Of a DNA stretch of 48,667 nucleotides, positions 25,477 through 33,893 are shown piece by piece. The position numbers and the translations under genes were made by a program. Below the pieces are notes generated by a model. The model did not search any database. It was given only the letters and a program-made list of their open reading frames with translations, and was not told where the DNA came from. The stretch is from the NCBI RefSeq assembly GCF_001425705.1, contig NZ_LMDC01000027.1, positions 510,322 through 558,988 of the forward strand. Reading direction: 5' to 3'. The stretch comes from Pelomonas sp. Root1217 (GTDB lineage: Bacteria; Pseudomonadota; Gammaproteobacteria; Burkholderiales; Burkholderiaceae_C). Positions within the stretch are counted from its first letter, which is position 1. The number at the start of each line of letters is the position of its first letter.

Positions 25477-26064
25477 TCAGAAGCGATAGCGGACGCCCGC
25501 GCTGAAAAGATTCGCGCGCACCTTGTTCGACAACTGCCCAAAGTGGTCGAAGTCCGCCGTCAGTGCGATCGCATCCGTCAGCTGGTATTCGGCACCGATT
25601 CCCCACATGAAGGAGCGCTTGGAGCCTGTCATGTCGGCTGAGGCCGGCAACAGGTTGGCACTGCTGGACTTGCCGAAGGAGACGCCGGCCTTGCCCGTCA
25701 GCGCGAAGTCGGTCGAGAGCGGCAGGCGGCTTGTGGCGGCCACGTAGAGGCTGCGCGCCGTCACGCGCTGCGACACTGCCTGGTTGCCCACGGTCAACGT
25801 CTCGATGGCTGAGCCAAGCCGGACATAGCCGGCCTCGACGCCGACCAGGTCACTGAACCGGTAGCCACCATAGACTTTGCTCGCCTGAGCGGATTCGTCG
25901 CTCGCAATCTTGGGCAGGCCCAGATTCCTTGCGGAGAACGAGGTTCGGCCGATGGCACCGCCCACATAGGGGCCGGTGGCCTGCGCGGCATCCACGTTGG
26001 CAGCCCAGGCGGAGGAGATGGCGAGCATGCTGAGCAGGGGCGCGGCGAATTGGAGGCGGTTCAT
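25477..26064 (-). CDS. OmpA-like/opacity-type outer-membrane beta-barrel protein
   Basis: From ATG 26064 the 195-residue product has a signal peptide (cleavage near AWAAN, residue 22). An eight-strand-like barrel follows: GPYVGGAIGRTSF at the N-terminus, alternating strands such as KVYGGYRFSDLVGVEAGYV and SFMWGIGAEYQLTDAIALTADFDHF, and a terminal VRYRF ending in Phe, the usual outer-membrane insertion signal. Length fits small OmpA-like porin domains. It is transcribed divergently from the QseBC-like pair, which may regulate it. Confidence 0.85.
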   Translation of the reverse strand: MNRLQFAAPLLSMLAISSAWAANVDAAQATGPYVGGAIGRTSFSARNLGLPKIASDESAQASKVYGGYRFSDLVGVEAGYVRLGSAIETLTVGNQAVSQRVTARSLYVAATSRLPLSTDFALTGKAGVSFGKSSSANLLPASADMTGSKRSFMWGIGAEYQLTDAIALTADFDHFGQLSNKVRANLFSAGVRYRF

Positions 26065-26276
26065 GGTGGTTTCCTGTGAGTTGTCGAAGCGGATGAAGGT
26101 GGGCCGGCTGGCCGTGCTTCGCATTCGGTGCCGACGGCCGAGCTGTGTTTCGGCGCCAATGCAGTGTCGAAATCGCAGATGAACCGAAGCCAAAGCCTTC
26201 CTGAAGACTTGATGAACGGGCACCATCCGCCCGGCGGTTCAGGCTTTCTTCATGTGGCGCCGGTCAAATTCCTGAC
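26065..26276. promoter_or_regulatory. divergent promoter region, beta-barrel gene / two-component pair
   Basis: The 212 bp between the divergent starts must carry both promoters. There is no copy of the RTTTCAnnnGMAAC motif here, so this pair seems to be outside that regulon. No clear operator was identified by eye. Confidence 0.4.
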
Positions 26277-26957
26277 ATGAACATCCTGTTGGTAGAAGAC
26301 GATCTTGAGCTGGGCAACGGCGTGCGTATCGCGCTGGAAGACCAGGGGCTGTCAGTGCTCTGGGTCAGGCGCCTGGGCGACGCGCTGCAGGCGCTCGACA
26401 GCCGGCCGTTCGACTTGGTGCTGCTAGACCTTGGCCTGCCCGATGGCGACGGTCTGACGCTGCTGGCGCGTCTGCGCCGCGATGCAGAAACGACGCCGGT
26501 GCTGATCCTCACCGCCCGCGATGCATTGGCCGACAGGCTCGCCGGGCTGGACCGCGGGGCGGACGACTACCTCGTCAAGCCCTTCGCGCTGGCCGAGCTG
26601 GTGTCGCGCGTGCGTGCGCTGGCGCGCCGCAGCTACGGCATGGCTGGTGAGACGCTGGAGATCCGCAAGCTGGTACTGCACGTCGCGACCATGCGGGTCA
26701 CCGTCGACGGCAAGGCCGTGGAGCTGTCGCGCAGCGAGTTCGACCTGTTGAGCCTGTTGACCAAGCGCGCCGACCGCGTACTGACGCGACGGATGCTCGA
26801 AGAGCAAGTGCTTCCTGGCGGTCTGAACAACGAGAGCAATGTGCTAGATGTGCACATTTCCAACCTGCGTCGCAAGATCGGGCCGGGCTACATCCGCACG
26901 GTGCGTGGAGTCGGCTATGTCATTGACCGCAGCGACCCCGCAGGGGTTCCGAGCTGA
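26277..26957 (+). CDS. OmpR-family response regulator (QseB/PmrA-like)
   Basis: The 226-residue regulator has the receiver residues LVEDDLELG, phospho-acceptor in LVLLDLGLPDGDG (Asp51), Thr in LTARD and Lys in LVKPF. The winged-helix domain has the ESNVLDVHISNLRRKIG recognition region and the RGVGYVID wing. Its stop overlaps the start of the kinase gene by one base (TGATG). The pair resembles QseBC/PmrAB systems that control envelope genes. The signal is unknown. Confidence 0.95.
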   Translation: MNILLVEDDLELGNGVRIALEDQGLSVLWVRRLGDALQALDSRPFDLVLLDLGLPDGDGLTLLARLRRDAETTPVLILTARDALADRLAGLDRGADDYLVKPFALAELVSRVRALARRSYGMAGETLEIRKLVLHVATMRVTVDGKAVELSRSEFDLLSLLTKRADRVLTRRMLEEQVLPGGLNNESNVLDVHISNLRRKIGPGYIRTVRGVGYVIDRSDPAGVPS

Positions 26958-28354
26958 TGCTGTCCCGCCTTCGCGTGATGCTGTTCTCGTCCCTGGTGGG
27001 CCGGCTGGTGCTGGCGCAGATGGCGCTGGTGTTGCTGTTGTGGGGCGCGGCCTTTGCCTATTTGATCCACGATACGGCGCGCTATGACGAGATCCTTGAA
27101 CCCGCGCTGGCCAGCCCCCGTGCGGACATGATCCTGGCTGTGGTCGACGCGCTCGCCGACCAGCCCGACAAGCTGGCCGAGGCGCTGCTGCGCATCGACG
27201 TCTTCCAGCGCCGGGAGAACAACGAGGAAGACGACCCAGCCCTGCGCCAGACCATGGTCGTGTGGAAGGGCGAGCGGCTGGTCTACGCCTCGCCGGGGGA
27301 GCCGGGAGCACTGCGCACGCACAAGCTGCGCCAGCTGGAGCGGCTGGATATTGATGGCACGCCCTGGCGCACCTACAGCCAGGCCTCGAAGGTGTCGGAT
27401 GCGCGCGTGACGCTGATCCGCTCCGGGCACACGGTGAAGATCATCTTCGCACTCGGCTCGCGCGGCATCCTGATCCTGCCACTGCTGATCAGCCTGCCAT
27501 TCCTGGTGCTACCGGCGTGGCTGTCGGTGCGCCTCGCACTGCGGCCGTGGCAGCGTTTCTCCGCGGAGATCGCGGGCCGCGGCCCGGACGACCTAGCACC
27601 CCTGCAGTTCGGTAGCGGCTACCGCGAACTGCGCCCGCTGTCTGGCGCGGTGAACCAGCTGCTGGCGCGCGTCGCTGCAAGCATGGAGCGAGAGCGCAGC
27701 TTCATTGCCGACGCGGCGCATGAACTGCGCACCCCGTTGGCGGCCATGCGCATCAATGTCGAGGCGCTGCGCAGTCATCGTGACAACCCGCGCGACCAGG
27801 AGTTGCTCGATGGCCTCGTGCGCAGCAGCGCGCGCGCGAGCCGTCTCGTGGCCCAACTACTGGGTTTGATGCGCAGTGATGCCGCCCGCCTGCACGGCGC
27901 CCGTGTCCGCCTCAGCCTGGCCGAGCTGGTGCAAGAGCGGCTGGCCGCGCTGAGCGGCCTGGCGCGGGCCGGCCGCATTGAGCTCGAACTTCGCGCCCAC
28001 ACCGAAGCCATGATCGACGGCGAGCGAGGAGGCTTGACGTCGCTGATCGACAACCTCGTCGAGAACGCAATCAAATACTCCCCTGCGGGTTCTAGCGTGG
28101 AGCTGGGCCTCATCGAGCAGGCCGCGGACGTGCTGCTGTGGATCGAGGACGGTGGCCCCGGCATCCCCGAGGCGCTCCACGCGCGGGTCTTCGATCGCTT
28201 CTTCCGCGTGCCCGACCAGCCTCAGCCGGGCAGTGGTCTGGGCCTGGCAATTGTCAAGGCCGTGGCGGAACGCCATGGCGTCGCGCTGCGTCTGTCCCGG
28301 GGTGCCGATGGCCAGGGGCTGCGCGTGGAGCTCCGGTTTTCGGCGTCGGCCTGA
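26957..28354 (+). CDS. sensor histidine kinase (QseC-like)
   Basis: The 465-residue product has a membrane helix at about 14-36 and a periplasmic region to about 158 containing an acidic patch (RENNEEDDP). A second helix lies at about 160-190 (LILPLLISLPFLVLPAWLSV), then a HAMP-like linker. The H box is FIADAAHELRTPLAA near residue 254. The ATPase domain has an N box (LVENAIKYS), G1 (EDGGPGIP), F box and G2 (GSGLGLAIVKA). It is coupled to the regulator upstream. Acidic periplasmic patches in this family can sense metals or cationic peptides; whether that holds here is inference. Confidence 0.95.
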   Translation: MLSRLRVMLFSSLVGRLVLAQMALVLLLWGAAFAYLIHDTARYDEILEPALASPRADMILAVVDALADQPDKLAEALLRIDVFQRRENNEEDDPALRQTMVVWKGERLVYASPGEPGALRTHKLRQLERLDIDGTPWRTYSQASKVSDARVTLIRSGHTVKIIFALGSRGILILPLLISLPFLVLPAWLSVRLALRPWQRFSAEIAGRGPDDLAPLQFGSGYRELRPLSGAVNQLLARVAASMERERSFIADAAHELRTPLAAMRINVEALRSHRDNPRDQELLDGLVRSSARASRLVAQLLGLMRSDAARLHGARVRLSLAELVQERLAALSGLARAGRIELELRAHTEAMIDGERGGLTSLIDNLVENAIKYSPAGSSVELGLIEQAADVLLWIEDGGPGIPEALHARVFDRFFRVPDQPQPGSGLGLAIVKAVAERHGVALRLSRGADGQGLRVELRFSASA

Positions 28355-29011
28355 GTTCGGGCGCGAATGAGCGTGTAGAGCAATTCGAGCGCTCCAGCGT
28401 CGGACTCAAGCGCTGAGCCGAGATCATGGAGCAGAACTTTGATGCGACCCCGGCCTTGCCCTGTTTACTGGGCATCGAGCGGAGCTGGCCCCAGCAACGT
28501 TGACGGCTGCTTGCTGGCAAGTACCCGTTACCAGCGTGTGGGTCTGGTATGAACGCAATCGCTGCGGCGCCGTCCTTCGTCGTCGATCGCGAGCTTCCGC
28601 TTTGGGCACGTTGCTGACCCTTGCTTCGCTTGGGCACGCGGCTGCAACGGGGCAACAGCGCCATGCCAACTCTTCGAGCAGCGGACATTCCGGCGCGAGT
28701 CGACGGCGACAACACCGGGCTCCAGGTCGGACGCCCCAGCCCCCCTCAACACCAGTCGTTGAAGCCCTCAATCGGCCGGGTGCGCCAGCGACTGCTTCAT
28801 GCGAGGCAGCGTGAACTCGGCGGCTGACCGCCGAAGACGGCAACCGCTGCAGAACAGCCCCTGGTGAGGAGGGGGGCTGAAGGAGGTGTCTCCCCCTTTT
28901 GGGGGGATCCAGGGGGATGCGGTTCGCCATATCCCCCTTAGACACCCCTAAAGGGCGATATCCCCCGGCGCGACCGGCCCAGAGACTGGCGGCATCGAAA
29001 CAGGAGCCGTC
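28355..29011. other. gene-poor region with a G/C-run array at its right end
   Basis: No protein-coding frame with family resemblance was found over ~650 bp; several open frames on both strands look like shadows. From 28861 the DNA becomes unusual, with runs of five or more G or C arranged as described for 28902-28966. The region 28420-28860 may be decayed coding or intergenic DNA. Confidence 0.5.
28902..28966. promoter_or_regulatory. array of four GGGGGAT motifs, two per orientation
   Basis: GGGGGAT occurs at 28902-28908 and 28912-28918, and its complement ATCCCCC at 28931-28937 and 28960-28966. A further inverted pair, GGTGTCT (about 28885) and AGACACC (about 28940), spans part of it. The array lies 45-110 bp upstream of the small gene at 29012, where operators would be expected. 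Confidence 0.4.
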
Positions 29012-29206
29012 ATGCACATGCAACTAGCCACTCTCGCTCAGGCCTCGGTCCTCCAGCTCCGCGATGCCATCCGCCGCGCGACGGCGACAAGCCTGCCCGC
29101 TGATGGGCGCAATGCAGAGGCATTCCTGGCCGGCGTCGAAGTCCGCGACTCCAGCTGGGCAGAGTGGGAAGAGACCTCATTCGACGTTCGCCAGTTGCAA
29201 GACTGA
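29012..29206 (+). CDS. 64-residue protein of unknown function
   Basis: ATG 29012 has an excellent Shine-Dalgarno sequence (AGGAG, five bases before). The soluble product (MHMQLATLAQASVLQLRDAI start) is probably helical at first and has an acidic Trp-containing C-terminus (SSWAEWEETSFDVRQLQD). No family was recognised. Transposase remnants start about 40 bp after its stop, so its original downstream context may be lost. The GGGGGAT array upstream may regulate it. Confidence 0.6.
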   Translation: MHMQLATLAQASVLQLRDAIRRATATSLPADGRNAEAFLAGVEVRDSSWAEWEETSFDVRQLQD

Positions 29207-29244
29207 TGCCGACGCCTTGTATCGGCTGTCTCACCATCATTGAA

Positions 29245-29345
29245 GAAGGGACTACGCCAGCGTGCGATCTCGACGCGGGCCTGCTTCAGGCTCTGGAACG
29301 GGTGTTCGTTCAGGCACTCAGCGCGGAACTTGAATCGCCCCGGCT
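29245..29345 (-). pseudogene. fragment of IS3-type transposase OrfB
   Basis: On the minus strand this encodes KFRAECLNEHPFQSLKQARVEIARWR, the conserved C-terminal part of the IS3-family DDE integrase that includes the catalytic Glu segment (AECLN). Only about 30 codons of homology remain, and flanking sequence does not continue the protein. The same segment recurs, in the same direction, at 29932-29990. It is a decayed insertion remnant. Confidence 0.7.
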
Positions 29346-29502
29346 TCCGAGGAGGCTCAACTGACCTGCTCGGAATTACTGTCTCGGAATTCCCGAGCAG
29401 GACAGACCGGAAAGAGCAGTAAGTAGGCCGGCAGGTTGCACTAGCCCAAATCGGGCTTTGCCCCAATCGAGCAAACTGGGCAAGCAGCAGAAACTCGCGG
29501 CC

Positions 29503-29832
29503 ATGACCACGCCTCCCGTTAGATCCATCATTGCGGAATCCGATGAGGAAGAAGCAGGCGATGACATTGCAGGAGAGGAGCCCGCGGCGCCCGACGCGAC
29601 CTATGCACACCGTGAGCAGATGCAAATCCAAAGCCAACTCGTTCACTTCGTCGAGCGTTTGCCAGCATCGGAGCGACGCGTCGTGTTCACCCACTACTTT
29701 CAGCTTCACACCTTCGAAGAAATTGCACTCGACATGGACCTCACAAAGGGCCGTGTGTCGCAGCTCCACCATGCGGCGCTTCGGAGGATGCGAGAGTGGG
29801 GAAGCTCGAAGGATCTGCCGCAGCCGGACTAA
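29503..29832 (+). pseudogene. fragment of a sigma-70-family factor (region 4 only)
   Basis: From ATG 29503 the 109 residues hold a complete sigma region 4 helix-turn-helix: VERLPASERRVVFTHYF, then TFEEIALDMDLTKGRVSQLH and HAALRRMREW. This resembles the C-terminus of FliA/WhiG-type sigma factors. Regions 2 and 3, needed for core binding and promoter melting, are missing, and no strong ribosome site precedes it. It lies between two remnants of IS3-type transposase. It is probably a truncated gene, although a stand-alone DNA-binding fragment cannot be excluded. Confidence 0.6.
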
Positions 29833-30193
29833 AAGGGCACGCGATGTAGCGCTGCGAACTTCGCTGGTGGCATGCGCCCGCAACTGCTGTGTGGCCGCAC
29901 CTCGGTGCAGTCAGTGCGCCAGCGCGCAATCTCGATGCGGGCCTGCTTCAGGCTCTGGAACCAGCGCTCGTTCAGGCACTCGTCGCGAACTCGCCGTTGA
30001 AGCTCTCGATGTAGGCATTCTGCGTCGGCTTGCCCGGCTGGTTGAGGATGTGGCGTACGCCCTTGCCCGAGCTGAGCAGCATCATGCGTGCCTGAGCGCC
30101 TAGTGCACCCGCAATGCGTTGACAGTGCATGTGTCGATGGGCCCCGTCGGTGGGCTCTGCCACGATGCGGCCAGCCTTCGCGTTGGACAGCAA
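29829..30193 (-). pseudogene. IS3-type transposase OrfB remnant with a frameshift
   Basis: The minus strand shows GVRHILNQPGKPTQNAYIES and FNGEF in one frame. The homology then continues in another frame as RDECLNERWFQSLKQARIEI, ending in a stop at 29831. The shift falls inside the conserved FNGEFRDECLN motif. The N-terminal part beyond 30193 is lost. It is a non-functional remnant that overlaps the end of the sigma fragment by four bases. Confidence 0.8.
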
Positions 30194-30390
30194 GGTTCGG
30201 CGGCCTGGTTAGGCGGCGGAGTTGGGCATTCGCAGCGTCGCCTTCGCAAAGCTGTCGCACCCACAACATTGAGGGTGGTTCTGCGCGGCCACGCTGTTAG
30301 CGTCCGTCAGCCGCGGCTGAAGTCTCCGGCCGCCGTTCCACCCTGAGGAGAGGTGGCCCAGCCTGTATGGCGCATGCCTTGGAGGGTCCC

Positions 30391-31656
30391 GTGCCGTTCG
30401 AACAGGTTCCGATCAGGAGGACTTTGACACTGGTCGTCGCGTTGGCTGCGCTGTTTCTTGGCGCCGCGACGCCGGCGCAGGCCCAGTCCGCCGCCGCGCC
30501 CGCGCCGATGGTGCAGGACGGCAAGCCGGTGGACTGGTGGTTTGTCTTCAAGTTCAACGCCAAGTCCTTTCCGCAATGCCCGGCGGGCGCGCAAATGCAG
30601 TGCCCCTTCGGCGCCGAGGCGCAAAGCTACACGCGCGGGCAGACCTTCGTCTTCGCGAGCAACGCCCAGCCCAAGCTGGCGATGGGCAGCACCTGTGTGG
30701 GCGAAACGGGCGCCGACCCGTTGGGGGCCACCTTTGGCGAGATCGTCAACGGCAAGCACTTCTACGTCGTCTGGAACGACCAGTTCTACGGCGATCCCGA
30801 CCTCCCCGGCTGCAGCGACTCGTGCTCGGCGCCGTGGGGGCACTCCAAGGGGGTGATGGCTTGGGACGCCAGCGGCAGCGGCGTGCTCATCCAGGTCACG
30901 ACGCCCTCGTGGCCGGGGGCAGGGCGGCTGACGCCAGCGCGCACGAGCGGCAACACGCTCGGCTGCATCCCGCGCCCCGACAACATCCTTGTCAGCCAGT
31001 CCTTCTTCTCCGTGAAGTTGACCGCGGCAGACGTCTTGCAGGTGTTGCGAGCACTGGGCAATGCCAGCGTCGTGACGGCCCCGAGCAATGCTCAGCTCGT
31101 GAACAATGGTGGCCCTCAGGACATCCAAGACGCCGTCAAGGAGCTGGGTGTCAAGTCCAAGAGCACCAAGGTCTTCAAGACACAGCTCTCCTCAGGCGTG
31201 GGCGTGCTGTCCAAGCCATCCAAGCTGCTGGTGCCACCCTGGCAGCTCGTTTCGTCGCAATTAGACAGCGTGTCGCTGCGCGTTGCGACCTGGTGGGCCA
31301 ACCCGGCCATCGCCTCCACCAAGACCAACACGCCCATTGACTGTTGGGACGCGAGCCTGCCTAAGCCCGGCGCAGTGGAGATCGCCACCTCCGGGAGCTG
31401 GAAAGGCACGGGCTTTGGGCTCAAGGGCGGCGGAGGCCCCGACTTCAACCACGCCAAGGTGGGGGTGTCGACGTCAGGTGAGCATCGCTTCGTCATCTTC
31501 GGCGACATGAACCAGCAGGGCTCGCTGTCCGACCCGAAATGCGGCAGCAGTCAGAACGGCCGGGGAGGGTTGTTCTTCATCGTGGACAACGAGCCGCTGT
31601 GGAAGAGCGTGACCGAGCTGCTCGACGGCAAGAGCGCGCCTGTCGCGGGTCAATGA
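30391..31656 (+). CDS. secreted DNase II-like nuclease
   Basis: GTG 30391 follows GGAGG at good spacing and opens 421 residues with a signal peptide (TLVVALAALFLGAATPAQAQS). The mature part matches deoxyribonuclease II: GKPVDWWFVFKF at the start, GHSKGVMAWD with an HxK motif (His at about 151), DNILVSQSFFSVKL mid-protein, and NHAKVGVS with the second HxK (His at about 354). FGDMNQQG and LWKSVTELL come near the end. The family cuts double-stranded DNA without metal, to 3'-phosphates, at acidic pH. Bacterial homologues are known but scattered. Export implies an extracellular or periplasmic role, such as nutrient scavenging or matrix turnover. The membrane-protein gene 30 bp downstream is probably in the same operon. 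Confidence 0.82.
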   Translation: MPFEQVPIRRTLTLVVALAALFLGAATPAQAQSAAAPAPMVQDGKPVDWWFVFKFNAKSFPQCPAGAQMQCPFGAEAQSYTRGQTFVFASNAQPKLAMGSTCVGETGADPLGATFGEIVNGKHFYVVWNDQFYGDPDLPGCSDSCSAPWGHSKGVMAWDASGSGVLIQVTTPSWPGAGRLTPARTSGNTLGCIPRPDNILVSQSFFSVKLTAADVLQVLRALGNASVVTAPSNAQLVNNGGPQDIQDAVKELGVKSKSTKVFKTQLSSGVGVLSKPSKLLVPPWQLVSSQLDSVSLRVATWWANPAIASTKTNTPIDCWDASLPKPGAVEIATSGSWKGTGFGLKGGGGPDFNHAKVGVSTSGEHRFVIFGDMNQQGSLSDPKCGSSQNGRGGLFFIVDNEPLWKSVTELLDGKSAPVAGQ

Positions 31657-31686
31657 ACGGCGCCGTCGCGGCGCAGGGGAGGTCTT

Positions 31687-32442
31687 ATGTCCAGGGCATT
31701 TACCGGTGCTGCCATTCTTTCGCTGATCGCCATTCCGGTCATCGGCTGGTGGGGCGTCTCGCAGCACAGCTACCGGCCCACATGGGTGGGAGTTGCGGTG
31801 CTGATGACGATCTTCGCCGCCATCGCCGGCAAGTCCATCATCGGGCGCTGGCACGGCATCCTGATCAACGAGCGCAACGTGATGAGCCTCGCGCGGTTCC
31901 AGATGATTGTGTGGACGCTGGTCTTGGTATCGGCTTACCTGACGGCCGCGTTCTACAACATCTACATCGGCGTGGATGAGCCGCTGGCCATTGGCGTGCC
32001 CAAGGAGCTGTGGCTCGCCATGGGCATCAGCACCACCTCTCTCGTGGGCACGCCCCTGCTGCTGGCGCCGAAGAAGGACAAGGCCCCGGACGCCATGGCG
32101 CTGGGCGCGACACAAATCGAGCTGGCGCGCGCGGGCCTGCCCGGCGGCGACAGGGTCGAGGGACAGCTGCTGGGCAATAGCGATCCGAAGATGGCCCGTT
32201 GGGGCGACATGGTGACCGGCGACGAGACCAGCAACGGCGCCCACGTCGACCTGGCCAAGGTGCAGATGCTGTTCTTCACGATTGCCATCGTCGCGGCCTA
32301 CGCCTTTGCGCTGTGGCGCACCTTCAAGTATGCCCAGCCCGACGGCATCACCGACTTCCCCGCACTGGACGACAGCACCATCGCGCTGTTGGGCATCAGC
32401 CATGCCGGCTACCTGGCGAATAAGGCGGTGCCGCGCTCCTGA
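31687..32442 (+). CDS. membrane protein of unknown function
   Basis: The 251-residue product starts 30 bp after the nuclease stop. Hydrophobic segments lie at about 5-24 (FTGAAILSLIAIPVIGWWGV), 31-50, 74-93 (FQMIVWTLVLVSAYLTAAFY) and about 195-215 (MLFFTIAIVAAYAFALW). A polar cytoplasmic or periplasmic loop lies between the third and fourth. No named family was recognised. Co-direction and spacing suggest it is expressed with the DNase II-like protein. Confidence 0.7.
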   Translation: MSRAFTGAAILSLIAIPVIGWWGVSQHSYRPTWVGVAVLMTIFAAIAGKSIIGRWHGILINERNVMSLARFQMIVWTLVLVSAYLTAAFYNIYIGVDEPLAIGVPKELWLAMGISTTSLVGTPLLLAPKKDKAPDAMALGATQIELARAGLPGGDRVEGQLLGNSDPKMARWGDMVTGDETSNGAHVDLAKVQMLFFTIAIVAAYAFALWRTFKYAQPDGITDFPALDDSTIALLGISHAGYLANKAVPRS

Positions 32443-32731
32443 GGTCGCCCAGGCCGCCGACGTTTGGGAGCAGCTTGCAGACGGGCCTAGAGTGCCGTTT
32501 ACGACACTTGCGAGCGCAATGCCTTGTTCGACACCGTCTAGGTCCTTGTCAGGCAATGAGGGGCGTTTACGACTCTATTTGGCAAGAACAATAGATGCCC
32601 TGCTGGCGTTCTGCCTCATTGGGGCGTCCGCCGGTGAGGTAGCAACTCCTCGACCTGGCGACACAGACATCGGTGTGCCGATACACGAGCGGTCCGGATC
32701 GCGGCATGCCCGTTGAGAGCAAGCGACCGGG
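32443..32731. other. intergenic, tail-to-tail region
   Basis: The 289 bp separate the membrane-protein gene from the convergent phosphotriesterase-like gene. Codon use and composition shift to lower GC, and no gene or strong terminator hairpin was recognised. Confidence 0.4.
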
Positions 32732-33793
32732 CTAACCCGTCCTGAGCCGTACGGCAAAAGCCTGCGCCGGGTTGGTCACCATCAGGGTGTCGATATCGGC
32801 CTCGCCGAAGCCCGCCGCGCGCAGCGCCGGCAGCAGCGACGTGAACAGCGGTTCGTAAGGCACGATCGTGCCGCCGCGCGGCTGGCCGGCCGTGTACCAG
32901 CCGGCGTCCTGCGACACGAGCACGCGGTGCAGCACGCCTTCGCGGCGCATCGTCTGCAGCCGCTCGACGTAGAGCGCCAGCCGTTCGACGCGGAAGTCGT
33001 CGAAGGAGATCCAGCCGCCCTGACGCGCGATCGAGACATGGTGCTGCAGATCGTCCTCATGCTGCGAATGCACCCAGATCCACGCCGACGGGCTCACACC
33101 GGCCTGGCGGATGGCGCCGAGCTGCTGCAGCGCCGAGCGGCCGGCCTCGGTGTGTTTCTCGACCCAGGCGCCGATGTGGCAGGCGATGGTGAGGCCCGTG
33201 TCGAGGTGGGTCTGCAGAGCCGCCTGCAGCAGCTTGAGCTCCAGGCCTTCGATCGGCCCTTCGTCCACGCCGATCTTGATGAGCCCGGGGCGGATGTCGG
33301 TGCCGTCGATGCCCACGTTCCACTCGCGCGTCCAGCGCGCGGCGAGCTGCCCGGCCGACTGCTCCATCAGGTAGGGCGGCACGAAGCGCCGGCCGGCCGC
33401 CGCGTAGCCGCCGGTCACCGTCAGCATGTGCAGGCCGCTGGCCTGGGACAGCCGTCGGATCAGCCGCGGATGCCGGCCGAGATTGGTGGCCGTGCACTCC
33501 ACCAGGCTGCGGCAGCCGCGGCTGGCGATCTGCTGCAGGTGGGGCAGCAGCACCTGCACGGCTTCGTCGAGGTCGGTGGCCAGCGGCTGGGCGGCCTGCT
33601 CTTTGTGCGGCCGCAGGTCGGCGAACAGGTGCTCGTGCGCCAGCGTCACGCCGAGGTCGGCGGCGTTGATCCAGCCGTTCACCGTCATCACGCGCAGCCG
33701 GGCATCGGGCAGCGTGCCCCGGGTGGGCGCGCAGCCGGCCGAGACAAGGCCGCAGGAAAGCATCAGGGTTTGCAAGGCATGTCGGCGGTCCAT
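32732..33793 (-). CDS. phosphotriesterase/lactonase-family lipoprotein
   Basis: From ATG 33793 the 353-residue product starts MDRRHALQTLMLSCGLVSAGC, a signal with an Arg-Arg pair and a lipobox-like cysteine. The TIM-barrel amidohydrolase residues of the phosphotriesterase family follow: HEH in LAHEHLF, a Glu in LVECTATNLGR where some members use Glu and others a carboxylated Lys, His in ACHIGAW, His in WVHSQHEDD, and Asp in VSQDAGW. Such enzymes hydrolyse lactones or phosphotriesters with two metals. Envelope location and the divergent AraC regulator suggest induction by an external compound; substrate unknown. Confidence 0.88.
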   Translation of the reverse strand: MDRRHALQTLMLSCGLVSAGCAPTRGTLPDARLRVMTVNGWINAADLGVTLAHEHLFADLRPHKEQAAQPLATDLDEAVQVLLPHLQQIASRGCRSLVECTATNLGRHPRLIRRLSQASGLHMLTVTGGYAAAGRRFVPPYLMEQSAGQLAARWTREWNVGIDGTDIRPGLIKIGVDEGPIEGLELKLLQAALQTHLDTGLTIACHIGAWVEKHTEAGRSALQQLGAIRQAGVSPSAWIWVHSQHEDDLQHHVSIARQGGWISFDDFRVERLALYVERLQTMRREGVLHRVLVSQDAGWYTAGQPRGGTIVPYEPLFTSLLPALRAAGFGEADIDTLMVTNPAQAFAVRLRTG

Positions 33794-33893
33794 GGGGCAG
33801 CTCCTTTTCGTTGGTGCAGATTCTCGACACGTCCGCTGGACGATTGAATGACTTAGAGTCTGGTTTTCTGTCGCGATCGTCCGGACCTTCTCC

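Noticed and set aside
28420..28520. Possible conserved non-coding or attC-like element
   Set aside because: Some sequence looked familiar, but no attC core (GTTRRRY) or integron gene is present, and I could not name a match.
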